Positions 9,250-17,346 of a stretch of DNA of 64,000 nt are shown here, piece by piece. Origin of the DNA: JAXLQL01 sp046331625 (GTDB taxonomy: Bacteria > Acidobacteriota > Terriglobia > Bryobacterales > Bryobacteraceae); NCBI GenBank assembly GCA_046331625.1, contig JAXLQL010000018.1:114844-178843 (forward strand), read 5' to 3'. A program made the translations under genes and the position numbers. The first letter of the stretch is position 1. Every line of letters begins with the position of its first letter. The notes under the pieces were generated by a model that searched no databases, had not been told where the DNA came from, and worked only from the letters and a program-made list of their open reading frames with translations.

Positions 9250-9274
9250 AAAAATAAAGGCTCCCGAGGGAGCC
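9250..9274 (-). promoter_or_regulatory. Terminator-like hairpin and T-tract in the 5' leader of the NYN gene
   Basis: On the minus strand GGCTCC (9274-9269) pairs perfectly with GGAGCC (9264-9259) around the four-base loop CTCG, followed at once by TTTATTTTT (9258-9250). The NYN start codon begins only 5 nt later at 9244. The divergent CpaF gene begins at 9473, so no upstream minus-strand gene needs this as its terminator. A leader attenuator or stability element is therefore a reasonable reading; the role is inferred. Confidence 0.5.
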
Positions 9275-9472
9275 CTGTACTAATCGCCCCAATTGTGTAG
9301 GTAGCCGGAGCGACAATTCAAGTATACCGCAGAACAGAAGGTGCGAGGATTCACGATGGCTGCTGGAGGTTGCGCGAACCACTCCTCGCCCCGAGACGTC
9401 TCCGCCGCCGCCGGGTTTCACAAGAAGACCCCAGGGACCTCGTACAATTGAGGTTTCGCACCAGGAGCAACT

Positions 9473-10819
9473 TTGGGCACCAATTTCCGACCGCCATCGC
9501 CCCCCCGCGGAATGGCCGCCGCGCCAGCCGCGCCTCGTAGCGCCGACCGATACTTCGAGCTCAAGTCCGAGATTCACCGCAAGCTGATCGGCGTCATCGA
9601 CCTCGAGCGGGTGGCGTCGCTTGCCAAAGACCGCGTGCGCGCCGAGATCGGACGCGTCGTCGAGCGCCTGATCGAAGACGAGCGCGTGCCGATGACCACG
9701 GCCGAGCAGAACAAGATGGTGGAAGAGGTGCTCGACGAGGTGCTGGGCCTTGGTCCACTCGAGCCGCTGCTCAAAGAGCCCACGATCTCCGATATTCTCG
9801 TCAACGCGTACAACAAGGTCTACATCGAACGGCAGGGCAAGCTCTCGCTCACCCCGGTTCGATTCAAAGACAACGGCCACCTGCTGCACATCATCGAGAA
9901 GATCGTCTCGCTGGTGGGCCGCCGCGTGGACGAAGCCAATCCGATTGTCGACGCACGATTACTCGACGGCTCGCGCGTCAACGCGATCATCCCTCCGCTC
10001 GCGCTCGACGGGCCCGCGCTCTCGATCCGCCGATTCGGACGCCACGTCATCACATCCGACGAGATGATCGGCAACAAGACGCTGATGGCGGGAATGCTCA
10101 AGTTCCTGGCCGCGGCGGTCGCTTCGAAGGCCACCGTTCTCGTCTCCGGTGGAACCGGTTCGGGTAAGACCACCACGCTCAACGCGCTCTCGCGGTTCAT
10201 TCCCGAAGACGAGCGGATCGTCACCATCGAAGACACGGCTGAATTGCAGCTCCAGCAGCGGCACGTGGTGAAGTTCGAAACGCGGCCGCCCAATCTCAAC
10301 AAGCAGGGCGGCATCAATCAGCGCCAACTCGTGCGCACGGCGCTGCGCATGCGGCCGGACCGCATTATCGTCGGCGAGTGCCGCGGTCCGGAAGCGCTCG
10401 ACATGCTGCAGGCGATGAACACCGGTGTGGAAGGGTCGATGAGCACGGTCCACGCGAACACGCCGAAAGACGCTTTCTCGCGTCTGCAAGCGATGGTGCT
10501 GATGGCGGACCTCGAACTGCCCACGCGGGTAGTGGTGCAGCAGCTATCGAGCGCGATCAAGCTGGTGGTGCAGATTTCGCGTTTGCAGGACGGTACTCGT
10601 AAGGTGATCTCGATCGCAGAGGTGCTCGGCGTGGAGGATGAAGCGGTGAAGATCCAGGAGATCTTTACCTTCGATCGTCTCGGCGTCAATGATGCGGGCA
10701 AGGTGCAGGGGCGGTTCCGGGGGACGGGGAACATTCCGAAGATCATGGACCGGCTGCGCGTGATGGGCATCAAGTTGGATCCGGCGGTGTTCGAAGAGAC
10801 GGTCGACGTGAACCTCTGA
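9473..10819 (+). CDS. CpaF/TadA-type secretion and pilus ATPase
   Basis: 448 residues if translation starts at the TTG at 9473, chosen because AGGAG lies at 9462-9466; an ATG at 9512 is the alternative. Residues about 80-200 form the N-terminal domain (LGPLEPLL, ISDILVN, DARLLDGSRVNAIIPP). The RecA-like core follows: Walker A GGTGSGKT (226-233), Asp box IVTIEDTAELQL, MRPDRIIVGECRG (293-305) and the His box STVHANT. This is the CpaF/TadA branch that powers Flp-type pili or related type II/IV machines from the cytoplasm. No other tad/cpa gene is within the window, so it is either an orphan or works with genes elsewhere. It is divergent from the NYN gene. Confidence 0.9.
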   Translation: MGTNFRPPSPPRGMAAAPAAPRSADRYFELKSEIHRKLIGVIDLERVASLAKDRVRAEIGRVVERLIEDERVPMTTAEQNKMVEEVLDEVLGLGPLEPLLKEPTISDILVNAYNKVYIERQGKLSLTPVRFKDNGHLLHIIEKIVSLVGRRVDEANPIVDARLLDGSRVNAIIPPLALDGPALSIRRFGRHVITSDEMIGNKTLMAGMLKFLAAAVASKATVLVSGGTGSGKTTTLNALSRFIPEDERIVTIEDTAELQLQQRHVVKFETRPPNLNKQGGINQRQLVRTALRMRPDRIIVGECRGPEALDMLQAMNTGVEGSMSTVHANTPKDAFSRLQAMVLMADLELPTRVVVQQLSSAIKLVVQISRLQDGTRKVISIAEVLGVEDEAVKIQEIFTFDRLGVNDAGKVQGRFRGTGNIPKIMDRLRVMGIKLDPAVFEETVDVNL

Positions 10820-10885
10820 GACTGGGCAGCGGAAGGCTGCCGAAGTTGGTCCGCGGCGAGAGGATATGATGATCGCTGGGGGAGC

Positions 10886-12025
10886 ATGAGGTTATCCATC
10901 GCGATCTTGCTGAGCGGGGCGATCGTTGGCGCTCAGGATGCAAGAGTACCGGTCAAGATCGACGGCGAATCTCACAAGCTCATTCTGTTCTCCGATGGCA
11001 CAGTGGGCGGCTGGGGCGATACACGCGACGGACAACTCGGTCCGCGTGCGGCGATCCCGAACTCGAGCGGACACTCGTCCGTGTTCGTTCCGATCGCGAT
11101 CCCCGGCAAGGCTCGTGACATCGCCGCCGGAGGACGAACCTCCTACATACTGCTGGACAATGGCACGGTGCTCGCATTCGGCTGGGGTAACGAAGGCCAA
11201 CTGGGTTGCGGCGAGCGGTGCCTTGCGAGTTCGGAAACTCCAGTGCAGGTGGCGGGCCTTACGGATGTGGTCCGCGTCTCTGCCCGCTTCTCGTCGGCGT
11301 TCGCGATCCACCGGGATGGCAGCGTCAGTATGTGGGGCAGCCGCTATCTCGGCAATGGGGAAAACCGGATCATCGTTCCTGAGCGGGCCGCCGGTCTTCC
11401 GCCGGTAACACAGGTCGCCGTTGGCACCGGGTTCCTGATGGCGCTGACACAGGAGGGCCGCGTGTGGATGGCGGGCAAGCTGCCGTTCGGGCGCATCGGC
11501 GCGGACGATCCTGTGCAACCGCTTGGCGAAGTCCCCGGCTTGCAAGATGTCACTGGGATCGTCGCAACACAGGTTGCGGCGGCGCTCTTGAAAGATGGAT
11601 CCGTGTGGGTTTGGGGCAACAACGACCAGGCGCAGTTCGGCAACGGCAAACGGAACATCGACGAGCACACGCGCGTTCCCGTTCGGGTTCCTGGAATCAC
11701 GAACGCGGTGGGCCTGTCAGGCGCCGCGGTTGGCCGCCATTTCCTGGCGCTGCTCCGCGATGGAACCCTACGCACTTGGGGGAATTCCGACTGGGGACAA
11801 GCCGGCACGGGCGTCACTGGCCGCGAGCAGGCTGCGGTAGCTGCATTGCGGATTTCCGGCGTAAAGGCTGCCTTTGCGGCGGGCAATAACTCGTTCGCGA
11901 TCAAAACAGACGGATCGCTCTGGATTTGGGGCCGCGGCTCGTCTTATCCGAACGTGTGGCCGATGACGCGGAATGCCCCGGTGCCCGAGCCACTGCGGAT
12001 TCCGGAGGGACTCGGCCAGCGCTGA
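10886..12025 (+). CDS. Secreted RCC1-repeat beta-propeller protein
   Basis: 379 residues starting with a signal peptide (MRLSIAILLSGAIVGAQ); the ATG is preceded by GGGGGAG. The mature protein has about six RCC1-type repeats recognised by W-G and G-Q-L-G blocks: GGWGDTRDGQLG, AFGWGNEGQLGCG, MWGSRYLGNGE, VWGNNDQAQFGNG, TWGNSDWGQAGTG and IWGRGSS. RCC1 repeats fold as a seven-bladed propeller. In bacteria such exported forms are binding or surface proteins rather than nucleotide exchange factors. It lies 66 nt after the CpaF-type ATPase gene, same strand. Partner unknown. Confidence 0.88.
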   Translation: MRLSIAILLSGAIVGAQDARVPVKIDGESHKLILFSDGTVGGWGDTRDGQLGPRAAIPNSSGHSSVFVPIAIPGKARDIAAGGRTSYILLDNGTVLAFGWGNEGQLGCGERCLASSETPVQVAGLTDVVRVSARFSSAFAIHRDGSVSMWGSRYLGNGENRIIVPERAAGLPPVTQVAVGTGFLMALTQEGRVWMAGKLPFGRIGADDPVQPLGEVPGLQDVTGIVATQVAAALLKDGSVWVWGNNDQAQFGNGKRNIDEHTRVPVRVPGITNAVGLSGAAVGRHFLALLRDGTLRTWGNSDWGQAGTGVTGREQAAVAALRISGVKAAFAAGNNSFAIKTDGSLWIWGRGSSYPNVWPMTRNAPVPEPLRIPEGLGQR

Positions 12026-12079
12026 TCGCTCCGCTCTTGTGCGGACCTCAGCTACCAGGTCCCGGTACGCCCGGACTCT

Positions 12080-12103
12080 TGCATCTGGAGGCAAGTAGAT
12101 GCA
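12080..12103 (+). promoter_or_regulatory. Hairpin in the leader of the radical SAM gene
   Basis: TGCATCT (12080-12086) and AGATGCA (12097-12103) form a perfect 7-bp inverted repeat with a 10-nt loop, 48 nt before the radical SAM start. It is not followed by a T-run, so it does not look like a terminator. It could be an operator or mRNA structure; no known riboswitch is recognised. Confidence 0.35.
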
Positions 12104-12151
12104 TACTCTGGGGGACCGCTTTTCCGTGGCGTTTAGTAGGAGGTACCCACC

Positions 12152-13087
12152 ATGCGCCAAGCTTCCGTGGAAGCGATACCGGTCAACCGGACGCTTCTGC
12201 CATTCCCCAAAGTGATCATCTTCGAGATCGTCGGCGGGTGTAATTTGCGCTGCATCATGTGCCCGCATAGCCAGTTGACACGCCCGAAAGGGTTGATGAG
12301 CCTCGATCTGTACAAGCGCCTGATCGACGAGATCGCCAGCCATGACCGCTTCCAGACCGAGGTATGGGCAACGATCATGGGTGAAGTGTTCGTCCACGGC
12401 CACGCCGTCTTCGACTATCTCGACTACGCCAAGCAGGCCGGCCTTCAGAAGATCTATCTCAATTCGAACATGGTGCGCTTCGAAGAGTCGATGCTCGACC
12501 GGCTCGAGCGGTGCGGCTTGAACAAGCTCACTGTCGGTATCGACGCGGCGACGCGCGAGACGTACGACAAGATCCGCGTCGGCGGCGACTTCGATCGGGT
12601 GGAGCACAACATCCGCTTCCTGCTCGATGCCAAGCGGCAGGGGCGTCTGCCGGAGCTCGAACTGGTGCTGCAGTTCATCGTGCAGGACTTCAACGAGCAT
12701 GAAGAAGAAGCGTTCAAGGCGAAGTGGATGGGGCAGGGGGCCACGCTCAAGATCCGGCCGCGATTGGGATGGGGCACGGGCGTGCCGGCGCCGAATCTGT
12801 GTTTGCCGGATGAAGTCCGGACGATGCCGTGCCCGTGGCTGATGCGCACGATGTCGATTCACTGGACGGGTCATGTGGCGCAGTGCGATGCCGAATGGAA
12901 TGGGGAGCGATACGTGGGCGATCTGAACCGCCAGACGATCGAGGAGGTGTGGTTGGGCGAGTTGCTCGGCAAGCGGCAGCGGCATCTGAATCTCGATTTC
13001 AGCCAGGAGCCGTGCCGCGATTGCAAGGACTGGCAGTGCGGATTGTCCGAGGTGTATCCGGCTTCTCGTGTGGCGGCGGCGGTTTAG
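12152..13087 (+). CDS. Radical SAM protein with SPASM-like C-terminal cysteines
   Basis: 311 residues; the ATG follows an exact AGGAGG. The CxxxCxxC cluster motif is GGCNLRCIMCPHS (Cys30, Cys34, Cys37), which binds the 4Fe-4S cluster that cleaves S-adenosylmethionine. A TIM-barrel-like core follows (LYLN-type strand KIYLNSNMV, KLTVGIDAATRETYDKIR). The C-terminal ~60 residues add CDAEWNGERYVGDL and CRDCKDWQC, the spacing expected of a SPASM/twitch auxiliary cluster region. Relatives mature peptides or modify sugars and lipids. No precursor peptide or obvious substrate gene is adjacent: the next gene, 164 nt on, is signal peptidase I on the other strand. Substrate unknown. Confidence 0.88.
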   Translation: MRQASVEAIPVNRTLLPFPKVIIFEIVGGCNLRCIMCPHSQLTRPKGLMSLDLYKRLIDEIASHDRFQTEVWATIMGEVFVHGHAVFDYLDYAKQAGLQKIYLNSNMVRFEESMLDRLERCGLNKLTVGIDAATRETYDKIRVGGDFDRVEHNIRFLLDAKRQGRLPELELVLQFIVQDFNEHEEEAFKAKWMGQGATLKIRPRLGWGTGVPAPNLCLPDEVRTMPCPWLMRTMSIHWTGHVAQCDAEWNGERYVGDLNRQTIEEVWLGELLGKRQRHLNLDFSQEPCRDCKDWQCGLSEVYPASRVAAAV

Positions 13088-13251
13088 TTTCGGCGCGGTG
13101 GGGGGGCACGGGGCAAGGTGAAGCCTGCACCGTATCGCGGCGGAGCCGGAATCGCGGAGTCATTGCGTGACCGGCGTGTGAGGCAACTGCCTTCTCATGC
13201 ATCGATCTTTGGATCCCGCGCCGGGTGCGCCGGGGCACCTCCAGGCTCTCC

Positions 13252-13872
13252 TCACCAACCTGGCCAAACTGCAAACGGCCGCTCCGACCACAAGTGCGTC
13301 ATCACCCTCCCCTGGACATGCGCCCCATCGAGCGGACCAAACACACGCGAGTCATTGCTGTCATCGCGATTATCGCCGAGCACGAAGTACTGACCCGCAG
13401 GCACCGTCACCGTCGCCATGTTCCGCAGCGGAGACGCACCCGGCGTGTATGCCACGGCGTAGCGACCCGCCTCGCGCACCACGCGCTCTCCGATCCTGTG
13501 CACCGGCGGTACCCACCGGAACGAATCTCGATCCAGCGGCTCTTGCGCCAAGGCGGCCCCGTTCACTACGACGACATTCTCCTGCATTTCCACCGTGTCG
13601 CCCGGCAAGGCGACCACTCTCTTCAGTCCGCGCATGCCGCGATTCGGCACGTGGAACATCACCATGTCACCGCGCGCCGGGCCCTCGCGCTCCCAAAGCG
13701 CAATCGAAGTATAGGGCGCATTGACGCGATACGCCGAGAGGTTGATCAACAGCTTGTCGCCGAGCAGCAGGTTCGGTGCATCGGACGGCCCTGATACCGT
13801 AACGGCGCGCAAGTATGCGGGTAGGATAGCCAGTAGGCAAACTATGCCAGCCACGATCGTTCGACGTCTCAT
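13252..13872 (-). CDS. lepB: Signal peptidase I (S26 family)
   Basis: 206 residues from the ATG at 13872. One N-terminal membrane anchor (about 5-24) is followed by the catalytic Ser motif SGPSDAPNLLLGDK, with Ser30 aligned to the nucleophile; the usual Met after it is Asp. The general-base Lys84 is in GLKRVVALPGD and the conserved box YFVLGDNRDDSNDSRVFG (162-179) is complete. It removes signal peptides from Sec- and Tat-exported proteins at the membrane surface. With one anchor and this length it resembles the short signal peptidases outside the E. coli type. Its start codon overlaps that of a divergent, frameshifted gene within the same CATG, which makes the true promoter position puzzling. 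Confidence 0.92.
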   Translation of the reverse strand: MRRRTIVAGIVCLLAILPAYLRAVTVSGPSDAPNLLLGDKLLINLSAYRVNAPYTSIALWEREGPARGDMVMFHVPNRGMRGLKRVVALPGDTVEMQENVVVVNGAALAQEPLDRDSFRWVPPVHRIGERVVREAGRYAVAYTPGASPLRNMATVTVPAGQYFVLGDNRDDSNDSRVFGPLDGAHVQGRVMTHLWSERPFAVWPGW

Positions 13873-14502
13873 GAATCTCCTACGACAGTCTATCGCGGGT
13901 ACCTGCTGGACGCTCCTTGCCGCAATGGCTGAGAACGCGAGCGCCGAAACCGCCGTGCTCGCGGGGTGGTCCGCAGGGAGCGGCGGTGGTGAGGTCGCCA
14001 TCTGGATCGGCCGCGAGGGCGCGGTGTGTTCATTCGACAAGTACGAAACCCGCGGAGCGCATTCCTGGCGCGTGGGCAGACGCGTTTCTATCGAGCGCCG
14101 GCGGACTGCGCCGTGCAGCCTCGCTTCGCTGGTCCTGCTCGATTCGTACGACGATTCACTGGTTCGAGCCGCCGAAGCAGCGCAGCGATTCCTCGGTCCG
14201 CATGCGACAAGGATTGGGCGCAAGCCGCCGAGATGATCGCCAAGCGCAGCCGCAATGATCCGACAATTGAACAAGTCTCCGCAGCCTTGTTTTGCGGGAA
14301 TCCGGTGGCGATGGGCGCCTCCGCCGTGACTGCAGTCGAGAGACTCCGATCCGGCTGGCGATTCCTCGTATGTCCCTGGCGCGCGGACTGGCGCGGTGAT
14401 GACCTCGCCATTGACCTGACGGTCGAGCATGGCACGTTTCGAGTAAGCGCACTCACGCCAGCCGGTAAGGGAGCGTTCTTCCGTGCCCTGGCGGTATCCT
14501 GA
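13871..14502 (+). pseudogene. Frameshifted secreted protein of unknown function
   Basis: Two overlapping plus-strand frames read as one gene. Frame A from the ATG at 13871 has a signal-like N-terminus (MNLLRQSIAGTCWTLLAAMA) and continues with normal G/C-ending codons to about 14205 (VLLDSYDDSLVRAAEAAQRF). Frame B, which then carries the coding signal (DKDWAQAAEMIAKRSRNDP, SGWRFLVCPWRADWRGDD), runs to the TGA at 14500-14502. Frame A alone would stop at 14236. The joined product would be about 210 residues. It overlaps the ModA start by 20 nt and shares a CATG with the divergent lepB start. No family recognised; a sequencing error would give the same picture. Confidence 0.5.
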
Positions 14503-15256
14503 TTCCTTGATCGCACTGGCCGTCCTCACCGTCGCCGCCGCATCGGACCTATCGCACCTCGAACCCCAACTCCGCGACCTGGCCCAGCGCGGCGGCGTCG
14601 CCGTGCGTTTCGTCTTCGGATCCTCGGGGCAACTGGCGCAGCAGATCCGTCAAGGCGCGCCCTATGACGTGTTCCTCTCCGCCAATGAACGGTACGCACG
14701 CGATCTCGAGAAGGAGGGCGTGCTGTCGCCGGGCACGCTGAAGGAATACGCGCGTGGGCGAGTGGCGCTGTGGTCGCCCGCGGGCAAGTTGAAGTCGCTC
14801 GACGAACTCGCCGCTCCCGCCGTGCGGCACGTCGCCATCGCCAATCCGGTGCACGCGCCCTACGGCGCCGCGGCCAAGCAGATTCTCGAACGGCGCAATC
14901 TCTGGGCCGCGCTCTCCGGCCGCATCGTGTTCGCGGAGAACGTCCGCCAAGCCGCGCAGTTCGCCGAGAGCGGCAACGCCGACGCGGGATTGGTTGCGTG
15001 GGCGCTCGTGAAGGAGCGCGGCGCGGTCCCGATCGACGCTTCGCTGCATGATCCGATCGTGCAGGTGGGCGGCGTAGTAGCCAAGTCCGCGATTGCCGCG
15101 GATGGCGCGCGTTTTCTAGCGATCCTCACGGGCGACTCGGGCAAAGCGCTGCTGGCGCAAGCAGGCTACGACGCCGCCATCGCCGCCCAACCGGCCGCGG
15201 CGGAACCCGCGCCCACCAAGCCACGCGTCAAAAAGCGCACCAAGAAACGGAAATAG
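14483..15256 (+). CDS. modA: Molybdate/tungstate ABC transporter substrate-binding protein
   Basis: 257 residues from a GTG at 14483 with AAGGGAG upstream; a TTG at 14507 (LIALAVLTVAAASD) is an alternative. The mature N-terminus ASDLSHLEPQL and the blocks VFGSSGQLAQQIRQGAPYDVFLSANERY and ANPVHAPYGAAAKQ are typical of ModA, the periplasmic protein that binds molybdate or tungstate for a ModBC importer. The ligand-contact serines in ASDLS and GSSGQL are present. The C-terminus ends in an unusual lysine/arginine-rich tail (KPRVKKRTKKRK). No modB or modC lies nearby. Its stop abuts the stop of the convergent gene at 15257 with no spacer. Confidence 0.9.
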   Translation: MPWRYPDSLIALAVLTVAAASDLSHLEPQLRDLAQRGGVAVRFVFGSSGQLAQQIRQGAPYDVFLSANERYARDLEKEGVLSPGTLKEYARGRVALWSPAGKLKSLDELAAPAVRHVAIANPVHAPYGAAAKQILERRNLWAALSGRIVFAENVRQAAQFAESGNADAGLVAWALVKERGAVPIDASLHDPIVQVGGVVAKSAIAADGARFLAILTGDSGKALLAQAGYDAAIAAQPAAAEPAPTKPRVKKRTKKRK

Positions 15257-15640
15257 CTACGGCATCTTCCGCCGGAACATCAGCGTCAGCCGCTGCTGCT
15301 GATCCTGCGCCGTGGACACGAGCTTCCAGCCTTCCTTGCCCAGCAGCGCCGCCGCGCGAGCGATGCCCTCCTGATCGAGGAACTTGATGAAAATCCGCGC
15401 GTCATAGTCCACGATTTGCCGCTGTACCTCGATTGCGCTGAACCGGCACCCCGTCTCCTGATAAAAACAAATCACCGCCCGCGTGTACTGCCGTGCGTTG
15501 ATCCCGATGCCCACCGTATAGGTATCGCCGAACCACAGTTGCGCGTACTCGAAGCCCCGCACCTTGGGAGCATCGTCCGCTTGGGCCGCGGTCTGCGCCG
15601 CCAGCGCCGCAGCAAAGAGGAATGGGAGAAAATATCTCAT
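15257..15640 (-). CDS. Small secreted protein of unknown function
   Basis: The ATG at 15640 gives a 127-residue protein with a clear signal peptide (MRYFLPFLFAAALAAQTAAQA). The mature part contains GDTYTVGIGINARQY, a pair of cysteines in VICFYQETGCRF that could form a disulfide, and a C-terminal half (EGWKLVSTAQDQQQRLTLMFRRK) typical of small acidobacterial exported proteins of unknown role. It converges exactly on modA: the two stop codons are adjacent (15254-15256 and 15257-15259). No function can be assigned. Confidence 0.7.
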   Translation of the reverse strand: MRYFLPFLFAAALAAQTAAQADDAPKVRGFEYAQLWFGDTYTVGIGINARQYTRAVICFYQETGCRFSAIEVQRQIVDYDARIFIKFLDQEGIARAAALLGKEGWKLVSTAQDQQQRLTLMFRRKMP

Positions 15641-15698
15641 GTCAACCGCCTCCTCGGCCCTTCCAGACGTGAGAGGCGCACCGGAGGTTTCGACGATC

Positions 15699-16451
15699 AT
15701 GGCAAAACCGCAAAAGCTGTCTCTCCGCCGCCACATCGCCAAACGGTTCTTCGTTCGATTCCACATGTCGCTGATCCTGGCGGCGGTGATCGCGTCGGGA
15801 GTGGGCGCGAGCAAGCTGCTGATGGAACTCGGGCTCGGCGAGGTGCGGGTGCGCTACCCAATCGCGGTGCTCGCCAGCTATCTCGTCTTCCTGTTGCTGG
15901 TGCGCATCTGGATCTGGTACGTCACCCCGGGCAGACTTCGCCTTTCGCCGGACCTCGACGGGGACTTCGAAGTGCCCACCTGGGACAGCGCCGACGCCGG
16001 ATTCAGCGGATTCGGTGGAGGAGGGTCGGGCGGTGGAGGCGCCAGCAGTGACTGGGCGGCCGAGACCACGATTGCGCCGCAGTCCTCCGGCGGCGGGGGC
16101 GGGAGTTGGCTGCCGAGCATCGATCTCGACATCGATCTCGATGACGGCATCTGGATCCTGGCCGCCTTGGCCGCGCTGCTGGCGGTGATCTTCGGAGCCG
16201 CCGGCTACCTGATCTATGCGGCGCCCCAGTTGCTTCCCGAAGCCGCGCTCCAAGCGGCACTCGCATCGAGCCTGGCTGGAGTCTCCAAGCGCAAAGACGC
16301 CACGGGATGGATGGGAGGCGTGCTACGCTCCACCGCGATCCCGTTCATTGCCGTGTTCGCGATGACGTTGGTACTCGCCTTGACGATCCATCATAGATGC
16401 CCCCAGGCCCATAAGATACTGGAGGCCTTTTCGTGTCCGGCCGCGAGCTAG
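15699..16451 (+). CDS. Multi-pass membrane protein of unknown function
   Basis: The ATG at 15699 is preferred because GGAGG lies at 15683-15687; an earlier in-frame ATG at 15639 overlaps the start of the divergent gene. About 250 residues with four predicted membrane segments: near HMSLILAAVIASGVGA, RYPIAVLASYLVFLLLVRI, WILAALAALLAVIFGAAG and PFIAVFAMTLVLALTIHH. The loop between segments 2 and 3 is acidic, then glycine-rich (GFGGGGSGGGGASSDW). No family recognised. Its last 107 nt overlap the 3' end of the convergent gene at 16345-17271, an unusually long tail overlap. Confidence 0.7.
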   Translation: MAKPQKLSLRRHIAKRFFVRFHMSLILAAVIASGVGASKLLMELGLGEVRVRYPIAVLASYLVFLLLVRIWIWYVTPGRLRLSPDLDGDFEVPTWDSADAGFSGFGGGGSGGGGASSDWAAETTIAPQSSGGGGGSWLPSIDLDIDLDDGIWILAALAALLAVIFGAAGYLIYAAPQLLPEAALQAALASSLAGVSKRKDATGWMGGVLRSTAIPFIAVFAMTLVLALTIHHRCPQAHKILEAFSCPAAS

Positions 16452-17271
16452 AGCTAGTGCCAGTGCTTGTGATTCGAGGCGTGTCGCGTGGCTTCTCCAA
16501 CGCGGACGCTGGCGTCACCTTCACTTCGAGCGTCACTTTGAAATAGGAGTACAGGTTGCCGCGATCCACCGACACCTCCACCTTGCGGCGGGCGCCGTCC
16601 ACCCATTGCGTGCCCTCAGTGTGGCCGCTTTTGAACCCGGTCTTGCCGTCGAGCGTCTTCGCCGTGTTCATCGAGGAACAGCACACCTGCAGTCCGTTCT
16701 GGCGGAAGAGCTGCTCATAGAATCCGACGATGGTCTGTACGTCTTCGCCGGAACCAAACTCGATCCGCATGGTTCGCTCTCCCCGCTCGTTGTTCGATAC
16801 GTCCGGAGCCCGCGGAAACTCGTCTCCGGGCGGAGGCTTGAGGAAACGCGGCCACGAATAAGCGGAACCCGGCGCAGCCGCGGCCTCTGCCGCGCGGGCT
16901 TGGCTCGCGAGCGCGCTCGCCGATGCACCTGTCGCGTAGCGCGTGTAGACGTTGGTGCCGAGGTCGCTCTGCTGAACCTGCACTGTGGCCAACTGGTTCT
17001 TACCCGCGCCGCTCAGCGCGGTGGAGCCTGCCGAGACGGCGAATCCGGCTTGCGTCAGCAATTGGTTGTGATAGGCCAACACCTCTTGCGCTGGAGCGGC
17101 CACCCAGTAAGTCGCAGTCACGGCCGAAGCCGACGACCGAACCGCGTAGTCGCGTGCGCCCTGGTAAGGCGCGAGGAACGCGGGGTTGGGAAGCCCCGAA
17201 CCTTCCGCTGCGGCCAGGCACACAGCAGACACCAGGAAACTGAGTGCTCTCGAGGACATCACCCGAAGCAT
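16345..17271 (-). CDS. Secreted protein of unknown function
   Basis: About 308 residues from the ATG at 17271 (an ATG at 17259 is equally possible); the N-terminus MLRVMSSRALSFLVSAVCLA is a signal peptide. The mature protein has two similar halves reading like paired alpha/beta repeats: AQEVLAYHNQLLTQAGFAVS and VQTIVGFYEQLFRQNGLQV, each followed by an extended segment. It ends with a Ser/Thr/Pro-rich low-complexity tail (RITSTGTSSSSRPDTKRPP). The tail is the part that overlaps the convergent membrane-protein gene by 107 nt. No known domain. Confidence 0.65.
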   Translation of the reverse strand: MLRVMSSRALSFLVSAVCLAAAEGSGLPNPAFLAPYQGARDYAVRSSASAVTATYWVAAPAQEVLAYHNQLLTQAGFAVSAGSTALSGAGKNQLATVQVQQSDLGTNVYTRYATGASASALASQARAAEAAAAPGSAYSWPRFLKPPPGDEFPRAPDVSNNERGERTMRIEFGSGEDVQTIVGFYEQLFRQNGLQVCCSSMNTAKTLDGKTGFKSGHTEGTQWVDGARRKVEVSVDRGNLYSYFKVTLEVKVTPASALEKPRDTPRITSTGTSSSSRPDTKRPPVSYGPGGIYDGSSRRVPTSSRTRQ

Positions 17272-17346
17272 CGTCGCGCCCGGCGGGTTGCGGTATACGG
17301 CGTTCACCCCAGTTTCGCCCGGGATCTCGATGTCGGAAGATAGACC

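Noticed and set aside
12080..12151. Riboswitch ahead of the radical SAM gene
   Set aside because: Only a simple 7-bp hairpin is present; no conserved core of a known riboswitch class could be matched.
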